The notes beneath the pieces are model-generated. The model had not been told where the DNA came from. It did not search any database and saw nothing but the letters and a program-made list of their open reading frames with translations. 37,076 nucleotides of DNA, taken from contig JBDOIE010000005.1 of NCBI GenBank assembly GCA_041082245.1, positions 1 through 37,076 on the forward strand, in the 5' to 3' direction. A program made the translations under genes and the position numbers. The DNA comes from DAOTVY01 sp041082245 (lineage in GTDB: Bacteria; Chloroflexota; Chloroflexia; DTKN01). Positions 7,336 to 15,068 of this stretch are shown one piece after another. The number at the start of each line of letters is the position of its first letter. Position 1 is the first letter of the stretch.

Positions 7336-7971
7336 ATGGTTCGCAGCGTGAACTTATTATGCGCGGGACTGGCTCTGGCCACCGTGCTTCTGGCCTGCGG
7401 AGGGCCTTCCGGGGCACCAACGCCGCACGCCATCCCCACCCTTTCGCCAAGCCCTATTCCCCCGGCCACGAAGCCCGTGCCGACGGAGTTGCCCCTTCTC
7501 ACCCCTCCTGGCACGATGACGGTCACGGTCTTCTTCAACAACACCCGGTTGAACCCGAACCTGATCGATTGCGCTCGCGTTTTCCCGGTCGTGCGGGAGG
7601 TGCCCGCACACCAGGACCGGTTGACCGCTGCGCTGCGGGAGCTGTTCGGTGGACCCACGCCTGAAGAGGCCGCTGAGGGGTACGTCTCGCTCTTTTCGGC
7701 CGCAACGCAGGACATCCTCATCTGGGTACGGGTGCAGGGAGATACCGCCTACATCAACCTGAAGGACATCCGGCCCCTCATCCCTTCTGCAAGCGCATCC
7801 TGCGGCAGCGCCGATTTCTTTGCCGAGGTCGAGAGTACCGTGAAAGCGGCCGCGGATGTGCGGCGGGTGATCTTTGCGATCGAGGGGGACCCAGCTCCCT
7901 TTTACGAATTCACGCAGATCGGTTGTAGCCCGGAGAACGACAACTGCGACCGGACGCCTTTCGTCCCCTGA
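7336..7971 (+). CDS. GerMN-domain lipoprotein
   Basis: A 211-residue exported lipoprotein. The start ATG has GGGAGG just upstream; longer upstream frame is discarded. Residues 1-21 form a signal peptide with lipobox LLAC, followed by a Pro/Thr-rich linker to about residue 55. The remainder matches the GerMN (sporulation/germination) domain: an opening TVTVFFNN strand, VFPVVREVP, a TAALRELFGGPTPEEAAEGY helix segment, a strand with AYINLKD, and a closing V-x2-V-IFAIEGD. GerMN domains occur in spore germination protein GerM and in many non-spore lipoproteins of the cell wall, with no known enzymatic activity. Four cysteines lie in the mature protein (near CARVF, SCGSAD, GCSPENDNC) and may form disulfides. 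It heads a four-gene plus-strand run. Confidence 0.8.
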   Translation: MVRSVNLLCAGLALATVLLACGGPSGAPTPHAIPTLSPSPIPPATKPVPTELPLLTPPGTMTVTVFFNNTRLNPNLIDCARVFPVVREVPAHQDRLTAALRELFGGPTPEEAAEGYVSLFSAATQDILIWVRVQGDTAYINLKDIRPLIPSASASCGSADFFAEVESTVKAAADVRRVIFAIEGDPAPFYEFTQIGCSPENDNCDRTPFVP

Positions 7972-8000
7972 TCGTGCGTTGCCAGCTCTGGGAGGACGCG

Positions 8001-9005
8001 ATGGAACCGTACCTTCGCGAACTGCTGAGCTGTCCGGCCTGCCACGGAGAACTTGGCTGGAGTGTGGAGGCAGAACGGGACGGCCACATCGAAGAGGGAG
8101 AGGCACGCTGTACGGCGTGCGGGGCGAGCTATCCGGTGCACGAGGGGATCGGCGTCTTCCTGACGCCGGATCTGCCGCGGAACGACCTGTGGGAAGAGGT
8201 GGAAAGCGCGCTCGCACGCTACCTGCGGGACCATCCCGCGGTAGAGCGAGAACTGCTGGATGCGCCTGAGGAGGCCCTCGCGCCGGCCGACCTTTTCTAC
8301 CGCGCGCTAGCCCTCGAGGAGCGCGGTCGCTTCCGGGAAGCGCGGGAAGCCGCCGCACGGGCGCTGCCCGGCCTCTACACTCCCGACTACCTGGCATGCT
8401 ACCGCAGCCAGCTGGACTATGTCGTCCAGGAGCTACGCTCGGGGGACGGCTGTATCGTGGACCTCGCTTCGGGCCGCGGGGACCTGGTCGAGCGCATCGT
8501 CGTCGAGGTGGGCCGGCCGGTGGTGGCAACGGACTTTTCGCTGCGGGTACTGCGGCGCAACCGCCGGCGGTTCGAGGCGCTTGGGTTGTACCGGGGCATC
8601 AGCCTGCTCTGTTGCGATGCGCGCCGCACCCCGTTCCGCACCGGGGCTCTGGCTACGGTGACGAGCAACCTGGGCCTTGCGAACATCGAGCGGCCGGAAG
8701 GATTGCTTGCGGAGATCCGGCGGGTGCTTTCCGGGGAACTGCTGGCCGTGACGGTCTTTTACCCCGAGGACGATTCCGCCCACCTCCCACTGCTCGAGCA
8801 GTACGGCCTGGCCTCGATGCTCCTGCGCGGCCCGGCGCTTGCTGCCTTCGCGAATGCGGGCTTGAACACGACAGTGGAAAACGTGCTTCGGGGCATCGCC
8901 CGACCCACCCCGAGGAGCCTTCTTCTGGATGGGGCGGGGATCGATGCCCTCCCGGTGGCGGAAACGGTGCTGGAGTGGTGTGTCCTGCGCGCGCGGGCGG
9001 GGTGA
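8001..9005 (+). CDS. SAM-dependent methyltransferase with N-terminal Trm112-like zinc ribbon
   Basis: A 334-residue protein. The ATG at 8001 is preferred over the upstream GTG because GGAGG lies 5 bases ahead. Residues 1-50 form a Trm112-like zinc ribbon with two CxxC pairs (CPAC and CTAC) and the GIGVFL ending. A helical linker of about 90 residues follows, then a class I methyltransferase fold from about residue 145: SAM motif I VDLASGRGDLVE, acidic motif II VVATDFS, and motif IV-V around VTSNLGLANIE. The target is unknown; the layout recalls uncharacterised UbiE/Methyltransf_11 proteins. It sits 29 bases after the lipoprotein gene and 20 before ppa. Confidence 0.78.
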   Translation: MEPYLRELLSCPACHGELGWSVEAERDGHIEEGEARCTACGASYPVHEGIGVFLTPDLPRNDLWEEVESALARYLRDHPAVERELLDAPEEALAPADLFYRALALEERGRFREAREAAARALPGLYTPDYLACYRSQLDYVVQELRSGDGCIVDLASGRGDLVERIVVEVGRPVVATDFSLRVLRRNRRRFEALGLYRGISLLCCDARRTPFRTGALATVTSNLGLANIERPEGLLAEIRRVLSGELLAVTVFYPEDDSAHLPLLEQYGLASMLLRGPALAAFANAGLNTTVENVLRGIARPTPRSLLLDGAGIDALPVAETVLEWCVLRARAG

Positions 9006-9025
9006 GCGAACCGTGGAGGTGACCG

Positions 9026-9523
9026 ATGATCCAGGTCTTTGTCGAGATCCCGAAAGGTAGCCGCAACAAGTACGAGTACGACGAACATACCGGCTCCTTC
9101 CGGTTGGACCGCGTGCTCTACTCCTCGGTACACTACCCGACGGACTATGGCTTTATCCCGCAGACACGGGCCGAGGATGGCGATCACCTGGATGTCCTGC
9201 TCATCGTCAACGAACCGACTTTTTCCGGGTGCCTGGTGGCCGCCCGGCCGGTGGGCGTACTGCGGATGCGGGACGAAAAGGGGCTCGACTACAAGATCCT
9301 GGCGGTGCCCGTAGGCGACCCGCGCTTCGCCGAGGTCCACGACCTCGCAGACATCCCTCCGCATCTACTGACCGAGATCGAGAACTTTTTCAACATCTAC
9401 AAGACGCTGGAAGGCAAGGAAACGCACACCGACGGCTGGGAAGGCGCAGTGCGCGCGCACCAGGTGATTGCCGATGCGGTGGCGCGTTTCCGCGGTGAGC
9501 AGTCCGGAGGTCAGGATGGTTGA
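9026..9523 (+). CDS. ppa: Inorganic pyrophosphatase (family I)
   Basis: A 165-residue soluble pyrophosphatase that hydrolyses PPi to phosphate and so pulls biosynthetic reactions forward, including the NDP-sugar synthesis encoded nearby. The N-terminal EIPKGSRNKYEYD, the YPTDYGFIP block and the metal-binding signature DGDHLDVL are all present; the signature's usual Pro or Glu is His here. The C-terminal NFFNIYKTLEG is typical. TGGAGGTG sits 5 bases before ATG. Its last 8 bases overlap the start of the phosphomannomutase gene, implying translational coupling. Confidence 0.95.
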   Translation: MIQVFVEIPKGSRNKYEYDEHTGSFRLDRVLYSSVHYPTDYGFIPQTRAEDGDHLDVLLIVNEPTFSGCLVAARPVGVLRMRDEKGLDYKILAVPVGDPRFAEVHDLADIPPHLLTEIENFFNIYKTLEGKETHTDGWEGAVRAHQVIADAVARFRGEQSGGQDG

Positions 9524-10892
9524 ACTCAACCCTGAGATCTTTCGCCAGTACGATATCCGCGGTACCGTGGGAAAAGACCTGGATGCAGATGTAGCCGAGC
9601 TCGTGGGGCGGGCATATGGCACGATGCTTCTCCGCCTAGGGGGCAAGGCCGCGGCCGTGGGGCGGGACAACCGGCTGAGCTCGCCGGAGTTGCACGAAGC
9701 CCTCGTCGCAGGGATCCGCGCCACCGGCGTCCACGTCTATGACACCGGCCTGCACCCGACCCCGGTGCTCTACTTTGCGCTCTTTCACCTCCCGGTGCAG
9801 GGGGGCGTCCAGGTGACGGGCAGCCACAACCCTCCGGAGATGAACGGCTTCAAAGTGGCGATCGGCACCTCGACCCTCTACGGGGATCAGATCCGCAAGC
9901 TGTACGACCTGATCCGCGACTTTGATTTCGAAAAGGGGCGCGGCCGCCGCGAACAGAGCGAGGTGGTATCCGATTATCTCCACGCCATACGCTCGCGCAT
10001 CGCCCTCGAGCGCCCGCTGGAGGTCGTGGTGGATGCAGGAAACGGCACCGCCGGACCGATCGTTCCCGAACTGCTTCGGGACCTCGGATGCGATGTGGTT
10101 CCGCTCTACTGCGAGCTCGACGGGCGGTTCCCGAACCACCATCCGGACCCCACGCTCGTGGAGGCGATGCAGCCGTTGATCGCAAAGGTGCGGGAGACCG
10201 GGGCGGACGTTGGTATCGCCTTCGATGGGGATGCCGATCGCCTCGGGGTAGTGGACGAACGCGGCGACATCGTGTGGGGGGATCGGTTGCTCGCGCTCTT
10301 TGCCCGGGAGGTGCTGGCCCGGCAGCCGGGGGCGGCGATCCTCTTCGAGGTCAAGTGCTCCCAGGCGTTGGTCGAGGAGATCGAGCGGCTGGGCGGCCGG
10401 CCGGTCATGGGTCAGACCGGGCATTCGCTCATCAAAGAGCGGATGCGCCAGGAAAACGCGCCTCTCGCAGGTGAGATGAGCGGGCACATCTTTTTCGCGG
10501 ACGAATATTACGGCTACGATGACGCCATCTACGCCGCCTGTCGTCTCCTGCGGCTGCTGTCGCGGGAGAAGGCGTCCCTCGGCACGCTGCTGGATACGAT
10601 CCCTTCCTACCCCAGTACGCCGGAAACGCGGGTCGATTGCCCCGACGAGCTGAAGTTCCGCGTGGTCCAGGAGATCGGGGACGAGTTCCGACGGGAGTAC
10701 TCCACCATCGATGTCGACGGCGTGCGCGTCCTCTTCGGCGACGGATGGGGCCTCCTGCGGGCCTCGAATACCCAGCCGGTGCTCGTGATGCGTTTCGAAG
10801 CCTACACCCAGGAACGCCTGGACGAGATCCGTTCGATGTTCGTGCAGAAGTTACGACGGTATCCGGAGGTACGCCTTCCGGAGGGCTGGTAG
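9516..10892 (+). CDS. Phosphomannomutase/phosphoglucomutase
   Basis: A 458-residue alpha-D-phosphohexomutase with every catalytic motif intact: QYDIRG at the N-terminus, GRDNRLSS, the phosphoserine loop VTGSHNPPEMNG (Ser about residue 97), the magnesium loop FDGDADRLG, the sugar-binding GEMSGHIFF and the phosphate-binding RASNTQPVL. It interconverts hexose 1- and 6-phosphates, most likely mannose 6-phosphate to mannose 1-phosphate. The ATG at 9516 has GGAGG 5 bases upstream and overlaps the ppa stop. It would supply the substrate of the guanylyltransferase encoded at 4443-6941, whose own mutase half looks inactive. Confidence 0.93.
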   Translation: MVELNPEIFRQYDIRGTVGKDLDADVAELVGRAYGTMLLRLGGKAAAVGRDNRLSSPELHEALVAGIRATGVHVYDTGLHPTPVLYFALFHLPVQGGVQVTGSHNPPEMNGFKVAIGTSTLYGDQIRKLYDLIRDFDFEKGRGRREQSEVVSDYLHAIRSRIALERPLEVVVDAGNGTAGPIVPELLRDLGCDVVPLYCELDGRFPNHHPDPTLVEAMQPLIAKVRETGADVGIAFDGDADRLGVVDERGDIVWGDRLLALFAREVLARQPGAAILFEVKCSQALVEEIERLGGRPVMGQTGHSLIKERMRQENAPLAGEMSGHIFFADEYYGYDDAIYAACRLLRLLSREKASLGTLLDTIPSYPSTPETRVDCPDELKFRVVQEIGDEFRREYSTIDVDGVRVLFGDGWGLLRASNTQPVLVMRFEAYTQERLDEIRSMFVQKLRRYPEVRLPEGW

Positions 10893-10915
10893 AGCTCTTT
10901 TTCCGGGCAGAACTG

Positions 10916-10950
10916 GACGGACCTCGGGCCTGACCGGGGTCCGTCTTTAT
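10916..10950 (+). terminator. Terminator after phosphomannomutase
   Basis: GACGGACC (10916-10923) pairs with GGTCCGTC (10938-10945), extendable by a wobble pair, and is followed by TTTAT. It ends the plus-strand run and runs into the stop codon of the convergent anti-sigma gene. Confidence 0.65.
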
Positions 10951-11534
10951 GCGAGGAAGGGGCGTTCCTTACGGTACGCCCAGAGCGTCAGCGCCATGGA
11001 GGCGGCGAGCAGCCCGAGGCCGGCGATCTCGAGGGTGCGCACGACCAGGCCGACGAGCGCGTGGCCGCTTTGTGGGGCGGGGTTCTCGAACGATACCGAA
11101 GCTGTGGTCGTGCATCGGGGTGTCCCAGAAGCGATCGTGCCAATGATCGCTGTGGACGAAACGCGCGCCACGGAGCGAGAAGAACCCGGCAGGGAGGGCG
11201 ATGTCGCGTCTTGGAGCAACAGGGAGGCCACGAATACGATCCATACAAAGGCAGCAATACCCAGGGTGACTGTACGCAACAGCGGGTACCAGAGCCGCTT
11301 CCGCTGACCGCATTGTCCCCCGCCCAGGGTAAACGCACGGGGCGCGGTGACGGGCCCGGTGCATGCGAGCAGGCGTCGCACAGCCCGGATCTCTTCCGCC
11401 CGTTGTCGACAGGCGGGGCAACGCTCCAGGTGGGCATCGACGCGCGCCCGTTGTCTCGGGGTCAACAGATCTTCCAGGAGAAGGGTTCGTGGGCGCACAT
11501 GCCTCCCGGGGTCATTGCGAGGTCCGTCTGACAT
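10947..11534 (-). CDS. Putative membrane anti-sigma factor (zf-HC2-like)
   Basis: A 195-residue protein 29 bases downstream of an ECF sigma gene, the standard place for its anti-sigma factor. The start ATG at 11534 has AGGAG 8 bases upstream. Near residue 36 it carries the HLERCPAC box (HxxxCxxC) of zinc-binding anti-sigma domains, but the extra N-terminal Cys or His of the full motif is not obvious. Two transmembrane stretches follow (about residues 78-105 and 160-185), with a Ser/Thr-rich segment between them that would face outside. It should hold the sigma factor at the membrane until a signal arrives. Confidence 0.72.
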   Translation of the reverse strand: MSDGPRNDPGRHVRPRTLLLEDLLTPRQRARVDAHLERCPACRQRAEEIRAVRRLLACTGPVTAPRAFTLGGGQCGQRKRLWYPLLRTVTLGIAAFVWIVFVASLLLQDATSPSLPGSSRSVARVSSTAIIGTIASGTPRCTTTASVSFENPAPQSGHALVGLVVRTLEIAGLGLLAASMALTLWAYRKERPFLA

Positions 11535-11563
11535 ACCGGTGCTCCTGGCACGAGGTCTGTTAC

Positions 11564-12208
11564 CTAAGCCCCAGGCGTTCGGGCAGTACCCTCGCCGTTC
11601 GGGCCGTTTCCTTTTTCTATCAAACGAAAAAGTCCGGGCAAAAGTTCCCGGCGGTCCAGGAAATAGTCCCGCAATCGGCTGCGCGCGCGGCTGAGCCGCG
11701 ATTTGAGGGTGCCGAGGGTGACGCCTGCAGCCATCGCTGCCTCCTGGTAACCGAGCCCCTCGATGTCGCACAGCACCACGGCCAACCGCTGTTCGGCAGG
11801 CAGCGTCATCAGGGCCCGCTGGATCTCCTCGGCGAGTTCCAGCCGCTCGATCTGCCGTTCCGGATCTGTCTCTTCCCCTTCCAGGCGGTGCAGCTCCGGG
11901 GAATCGGGCCGCGTCAGGAGGATCTCGAGCGGAGATACCCGCCGCGAACGCGCCCGGCGGATCTGGTCCAAGCACAGGTTCATCGCGATGCGCAGGAGCC
12001 ATGCTCTGAGGGATCCCGTCCGGTAATGAACGAGGTGCTCGTAGGCGGAAAGGAACGTCTCCTGGGTTACGTCGGCTGCCGCATCCTGGTCTCCGAGCAT
12101 GCGGAACGCAAGCCCGTAGACCTGGTTCTGATAAGCAAGCACCAGTTCGTTAAAGGCCTCGAGGTCGCCGGCCTGCGCGGCCCGAACCAGGGCCTCGTCC
12201 TTATCCAT
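11564..12208 (-). CDS. ECF (RpoE-like) RNA polymerase sigma factor
   Basis: A 214-residue group IV sigma factor. Region 2 is clear (FNELVLAYQNQVYGLAFRML, DVTQETFLSAYEHL, and the -10-recognition part ending LCLDQIRRARSR), then a linker, then region 4 with LPAEQRLAVVLCDIEGLGYQEAAMAAGVTLGTLKSRLSRAR in pieces, the helix-turn-helix that reads the -35. The C-terminus extends about 25 residues past region 4. The ATG at 12208 is chosen because it overlaps the stop of the upstream gene by 8 bases (ATGGATAA); a TTG at 12250 and ATG at 12238 are alternatives. The operon links it to the REC-REC-GGDDF protein and the anti-sigma factor. Confidence 0.9.
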   Translation of the reverse strand: MDKDEALVRAAQAGDLEAFNELVLAYQNQVYGLAFRMLGDQDAAADVTQETFLSAYEHLVHYRTGSLRAWLLRIAMNLCLDQIRRARSRRVSPLEILLTRPDSPELHRLEGEETDPERQIERLELAEEIQRALMTLPAEQRLAVVLCDIEGLGYQEAAMAAGVTLGTLKSRLSRARSRLRDYFLDRRELLPGLFRLIEKGNGPNGEGTARTPGA

Positions 12209-13841
12209 TGGGATGGCTCTCGTTGTGGCGAACGGCATGGACTCGGACAATCGTGCTTCCCGGGGCCTGTTTCGCCTGTTGCTTCGGCCCGAGCATCAGG
12301 TCGACCAACTGGGCCGGGTGGACGATCGAGCGGCCGTCGGTGGTCACGATGACAACGGTCATCGTCATCAGGGGGAAGCGGGCCGGCCGGCCTTCCCGAT
12401 CCAGTGCTTCGATGTACCCACGGGTGCGTGCTTCGGCATCGTAATAGAGCGGAATAACCCGTTCGAACTCGCGAACTGCCTGCTCGCAGATCGCATCGGC
12501 ACGCGCCGGGGAGGTGATCACCACAAAGTCATCCCCGCCCACGTGGCCCAGAAAATCTTCGGCGGTTCCGTGCCGTCGGATCGCTTCGCTCAACACCCGG
12601 GCCGTTTGGTGGATGACCCCGTCCCCTTTCAGGAATCCGTAGACGTCGTTGTAGGCCTTGAAGCGATCCAGATCGATGTAGCAGACTGCGAACGGCTGCT
12701 GTGAAGCCACACGCGCATAAAGTTCTCGCTCGATGGCGATGTTGCCGGGGAGACGGGTGCTGGGACTGAAGGAGAACTCGAGCGCCTTGCGGCGCAGGAT
12801 CGCCTCGATCCGTGCGCTCAGCTCAAGGATGGAGAACGGCTTGGCGAGGTAGTCGTCGGCGCCTATGCGCAGCCCCTGGGCCTTTACCACCGGGTCGTCC
12901 ACCACGGAAAGCAGAAGGACAGGCAAGGTGAGCGTATTCTCTTGGGCCCGCAAACGCCGCACGATCTCCATCCCATCCATATCCGGAAGGTAGAGGTCGA
13001 CGAGCACGATGTCGGGGGGTTCGCGCGCAATGCGGGTGAGCGCTTCGGCCCCAGAGGCGGCCTCCTGTACGAAGAAGCCGCGTGCCGAGAGTCCCTGCCG
13101 CAGCTCGCGCCGAATGCCGGGTTCGTCGTCGGCGATGAGCACCGTAGGGCGGCCCTCGCGGAACGGAGCGGCCAGTGCGCTTGCGAGCGTTTCCAGCAGC
13201 TGCTGGCGTTCCACCGGCTTGGATATGACCCACGGGAACACACGGCCTCCGTCCGCTTCTTTGGGAGAATCCGTGATCACGACGATCGGCACCCTGCGCA
13301 GGCTCGGATCTTCCTGGAACACCGTGTACAGCATCGGCCCGTCCACCACCGGCAGGGTGAGGTCCAGAAGGATCGCGTCCGGCGGTGAGACGCGTGCCGT
13401 ATCGATGGCCTCTGCGCTGCTCCGTGCCTCCAGCACCACAAAGCCGCTTTCTCGCAGCAGTGCCGCGAGCTGCTCCCGGGCTACGGGGTCGTCGTCCACG
13501 ACCAGTATGCATGCCGCGCCCGATGGCTTTTCCCGTGCTTCCCCGATCTCTACATCCGCAGGGCCCGTCTCCGCAGGACCGGCCGGGGCGGCTCGCTCCT
13601 CGCCCTCCGCCCATTGCGCATAGACCGAATTCCCGCGGACTTCGGCGGTCTCTGCCAGGTGGTTGAGGGTCACAAGCAGGCGCCGGGCGTTCTCCAGAAC
13701 GAGTTCCGCCATCTCCCGCAGCAGCGGGTCGCCGGGTGGGGCCTGATTCACCAGGGTTTCAGCCGCTCCCAGGATCACGGTAAGCGGGCTGAGCAGGGCA
13801 TGAGCAAACCGGCGCCGGGCCTCGAGCACATCCTCGGCCAT
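12201..13841 (-). CDS. Hybrid response regulator: kinase-like helix, two REC domains, GGDDF domain
   Basis: A 546-residue cytoplasmic protein. Residues 1-70 resemble a histidine-kinase dimerisation helix pair with an H-box-like FAHALLSPLTVI (His14), but no ATPase domain exists. REC1 (about 110-225) has ILVVDDDP, the phospho-acceptor in LLDLTLP and ISKPVE. REC2 (about 230-345) has VLIADDEP, LVDLYLPDMDG and DYLAKPF. The C-terminal diguanylate-cyclase-like domain (about 355-530) has CYIDLDRFKAYND and GGDDF in place of GGDEF; the Glu-to-Asp change makes activity uncertain. It is the first gene of an operon with an ECF sigma factor. ATG start with GGGAGAG upstream. Confidence 0.85.
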   Translation of the reverse strand: MAEDVLEARRRFAHALLSPLTVILGAAETLVNQAPPGDPLLREMAELVLENARRLLVTLNHLAETAEVRGNSVYAQWAEGEERAAPAGPAETGPADVEIGEAREKPSGAACILVVDDDPVAREQLAALLRESGFVVLEARSSAEAIDTARVSPPDAILLDLTLPVVDGPMLYTVFQEDPSLRRVPIVVITDSPKEADGGRVFPWVISKPVERQQLLETLASALAAPFREGRPTVLIADDEPGIRRELRQGLSARGFFVQEAASGAEALTRIAREPPDIVLVDLYLPDMDGMEIVRRLRAQENTLTLPVLLLSVVDDPVVKAQGLRIGADDYLAKPFSILELSARIEAILRRKALEFSFSPSTRLPGNIAIERELYARVASQQPFAVCYIDLDRFKAYNDVYGFLKGDGVIHQTARVLSEAIRRHGTAEDFLGHVGGDDFVVITSPARADAICEQAVREFERVIPLYYDAEARTRGYIEALDREGRPARFPLMTMTVVIVTTDGRSIVHPAQLVDLMLGPKQQAKQAPGSTIVRVHAVRHNESHPNG

Positions 13842-13870
13842 CGCCTCTCTCCCTCGAGCAACTTGACCGC

Positions 13871-13899
13871 ATTATACAAAGCCTGAAGCGAATTGTCAA
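13871..13899 (-). promoter_or_regulatory. Consensus sigma-70 promoter for the response regulator/sigma operon
   Basis: On the minus strand: TTGACA (13899-13894), 17-bp spacer, TATAAT (13876-13871). Both hexamers are perfect. The start of transcription would be about 22 bases before the start codon. Confidence 0.88.
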
Positions 13900-13904
13900 A
13901 GACC

Positions 13905-13933
13905 TTGACATAGCTGCGCGACTGGCCTAAGAT
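13905..13933 (+). promoter_or_regulatory. Sigma-70 promoter for the AsnC-like/tatD operon
   Basis: TTGACA (13905-13910), 17-bp spacer, TAAGAT (13928-13933). It lies back to back with the minus-strand promoter; their -35 boxes are only 5 bases apart. Confidence 0.78.
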
Positions 13934-13975
13934 GGGATGTGGGATCAAGCGGTGGACGGAGAGGAGGGTACGAAG

Positions 13976-14206
13976 ATGCGCGCATATGTCCTGATCGAGG
14001 CGGCGATCGGCAAGGTGTCCCAGGTGGCGCAGCGGGTGCGGGCCTTACCGGGTGTCGTAGCGGCCGATGCCGTGGCAGGCCCTTACGATGTCATCGCTGT
14101 GGTCGAAGCAGAGACCGCGGAGCGGATCGGCCAGCTGGTACTGGAGCGCATCCACTCCATCGAAGGGGTCAACTACACGATGACCTGTGTTGTGGTTGCC
14201 GGGTAG
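13976..14206 (+). CDS. Stand-alone Lrp/AsnC ligand-binding (RAM) domain protein
   Basis: A 76-residue protein made only of the C-terminal effector domain of Lrp/AsnC regulators, without a helix-turn-helix. Typical features are the opening AYVLIEAAIGK strand, RVRALPGVVAADAVAGPYDVIA in pieces, and a closing IHSIEGVNYTMTCVVV. Such proteins oligomerise and bind amino acids; some act with full-length partners. GAGGAGGG lies about 8 bases before ATG. It is 4 bases upstream of tatD. Confidence 0.85.
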   Translation: MRAYVLIEAAIGKVSQVAQRVRALPGVVAADAVAGPYDVIAVVEAETAERIGQLVLERIHSIEGVNYTMTCVVVAG

Positions 14207-14210
14207 GCCG

Positions 14211-14990
14211 ATGGGGGAATCGAACCACGTGTCCTTCTTCGACACGCACACACACCTGAACGTCGAGGCCTTTGCTCCGGACCTGCCACAGGTCTTGCAA
14301 CGCGCCCGGAGCCAGGGCGTGGAGCGGATGCTCATCGTTGGCTTCGACCTGCCGAGCAGCGAAGCCGCGCTCGACCTGGCGCGGGCGCAGGGGCTGCATG
14401 CCGCCGTAGGCATCCAGCCGCACTACGCAGGCGAAACCGGCTCCCGCGAGCTCGAAATGCTGCGGAGGCTAGCGGGCCAACCCGGCGTCGTTGCCCTGGG
14501 CGAGATCGGGCTGGACTACTACCGCGATCGCGCTCCGCGGCCAGCCCAGCGGGCGCTCTTCCGAAAGCAGCTGGCACTGGCCCTGGAACTCGGGTTGCCG
14601 GTGGTCATCCATGCGCGCGAAGCCTTTGGAGACCTCCTGGAGGAGCTTCGCCAGGCCGGCCCTGGGCTGCGCGGCGTCATGCACTGCTTTTCCGGGACGC
14701 CTCAGGAGGCATACGCATTCCTCGAGCTGGGCCTCTACATTTCGATCGCCGGTCCGGTCACCTATCCTCGCGCCACGCGCCTGGCCGAAGTGGTGCGTCT
14801 CGTCCCGCGCGACCGCCTGCTTCTGGAAACGGACTGCCCCTGGCTGCCGCCGCAGCGCCATCGCGGCCAGCGTAACGAACCAGCATACCTGCTGGAGATC
14901 GCCCAAGAGGTCGCGGTCCTGCGGGGAGAAACGCTGGAGGAGATCGCACGGAACACCACGGAAAACGCCCGGGCGCTGTTCCGCATCTGA
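14211..14990 (+). CDS. tatD: TatD-family metal-dependent DNase
   Basis: A 259-residue TIM-barrel metallohydrolase. Metal ligands are visible: FFDTHTHLN (two His), GEIGLDYY (bridging Glu), VVIHARE (His), MHCFSG (His) and ETDCPWLPP (Asp). The family includes 3'-5' exonucleases acting on DNA and D-aminoacyl-tRNA deacylases. The start at ATG 14211 has only a weak ribosome site and directly follows the AsnC-like gene, so translational coupling is likely; a GTG a few codons inside is an alternative. Confidence 0.92.
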   Translation: MGESNHVSFFDTHTHLNVEAFAPDLPQVLQRARSQGVERMLIVGFDLPSSEAALDLARAQGLHAAVGIQPHYAGETGSRELEMLRRLAGQPGVVALGEIGLDYYRDRAPRPAQRALFRKQLALALELGLPVVIHAREAFGDLLEELRQAGPGLRGVMHCFSGTPQEAYAFLELGLYISIAGPVTYPRATRLAEVVRLVPRDRLLLETDCPWLPPQRHRGQRNEPAYLLEIAQEVAVLRGETLEEIARNTTENARALFRI

Positions 14991-15000
14991 GCTCGGAGGT

Positions 15001-15030
15001 TTGACGAGCGTCCCGCAAGTGGGGTATAAT
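15001..15030 (+). promoter_or_regulatory. Sigma-70 promoter for the DUF4388 gene
   Basis: TTGACG (15001-15006), 18-bp spacer, perfect TATAAT (15025-15030), about 38 bases ahead of the start codon and immediately after tatD. Confidence 0.8.
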
Positions 15031-15068
15031 AGCGGCCGCCGGAGCGGTTCAGGCGGCCGAGGGGCACA

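Noticed and set aside
10947..12002. Anti-sigma frame extended to 351 codons
   Set aside because: The upstream part overlaps the sigma gene in another frame; the ATG at 11534 has a proper ribosome site.
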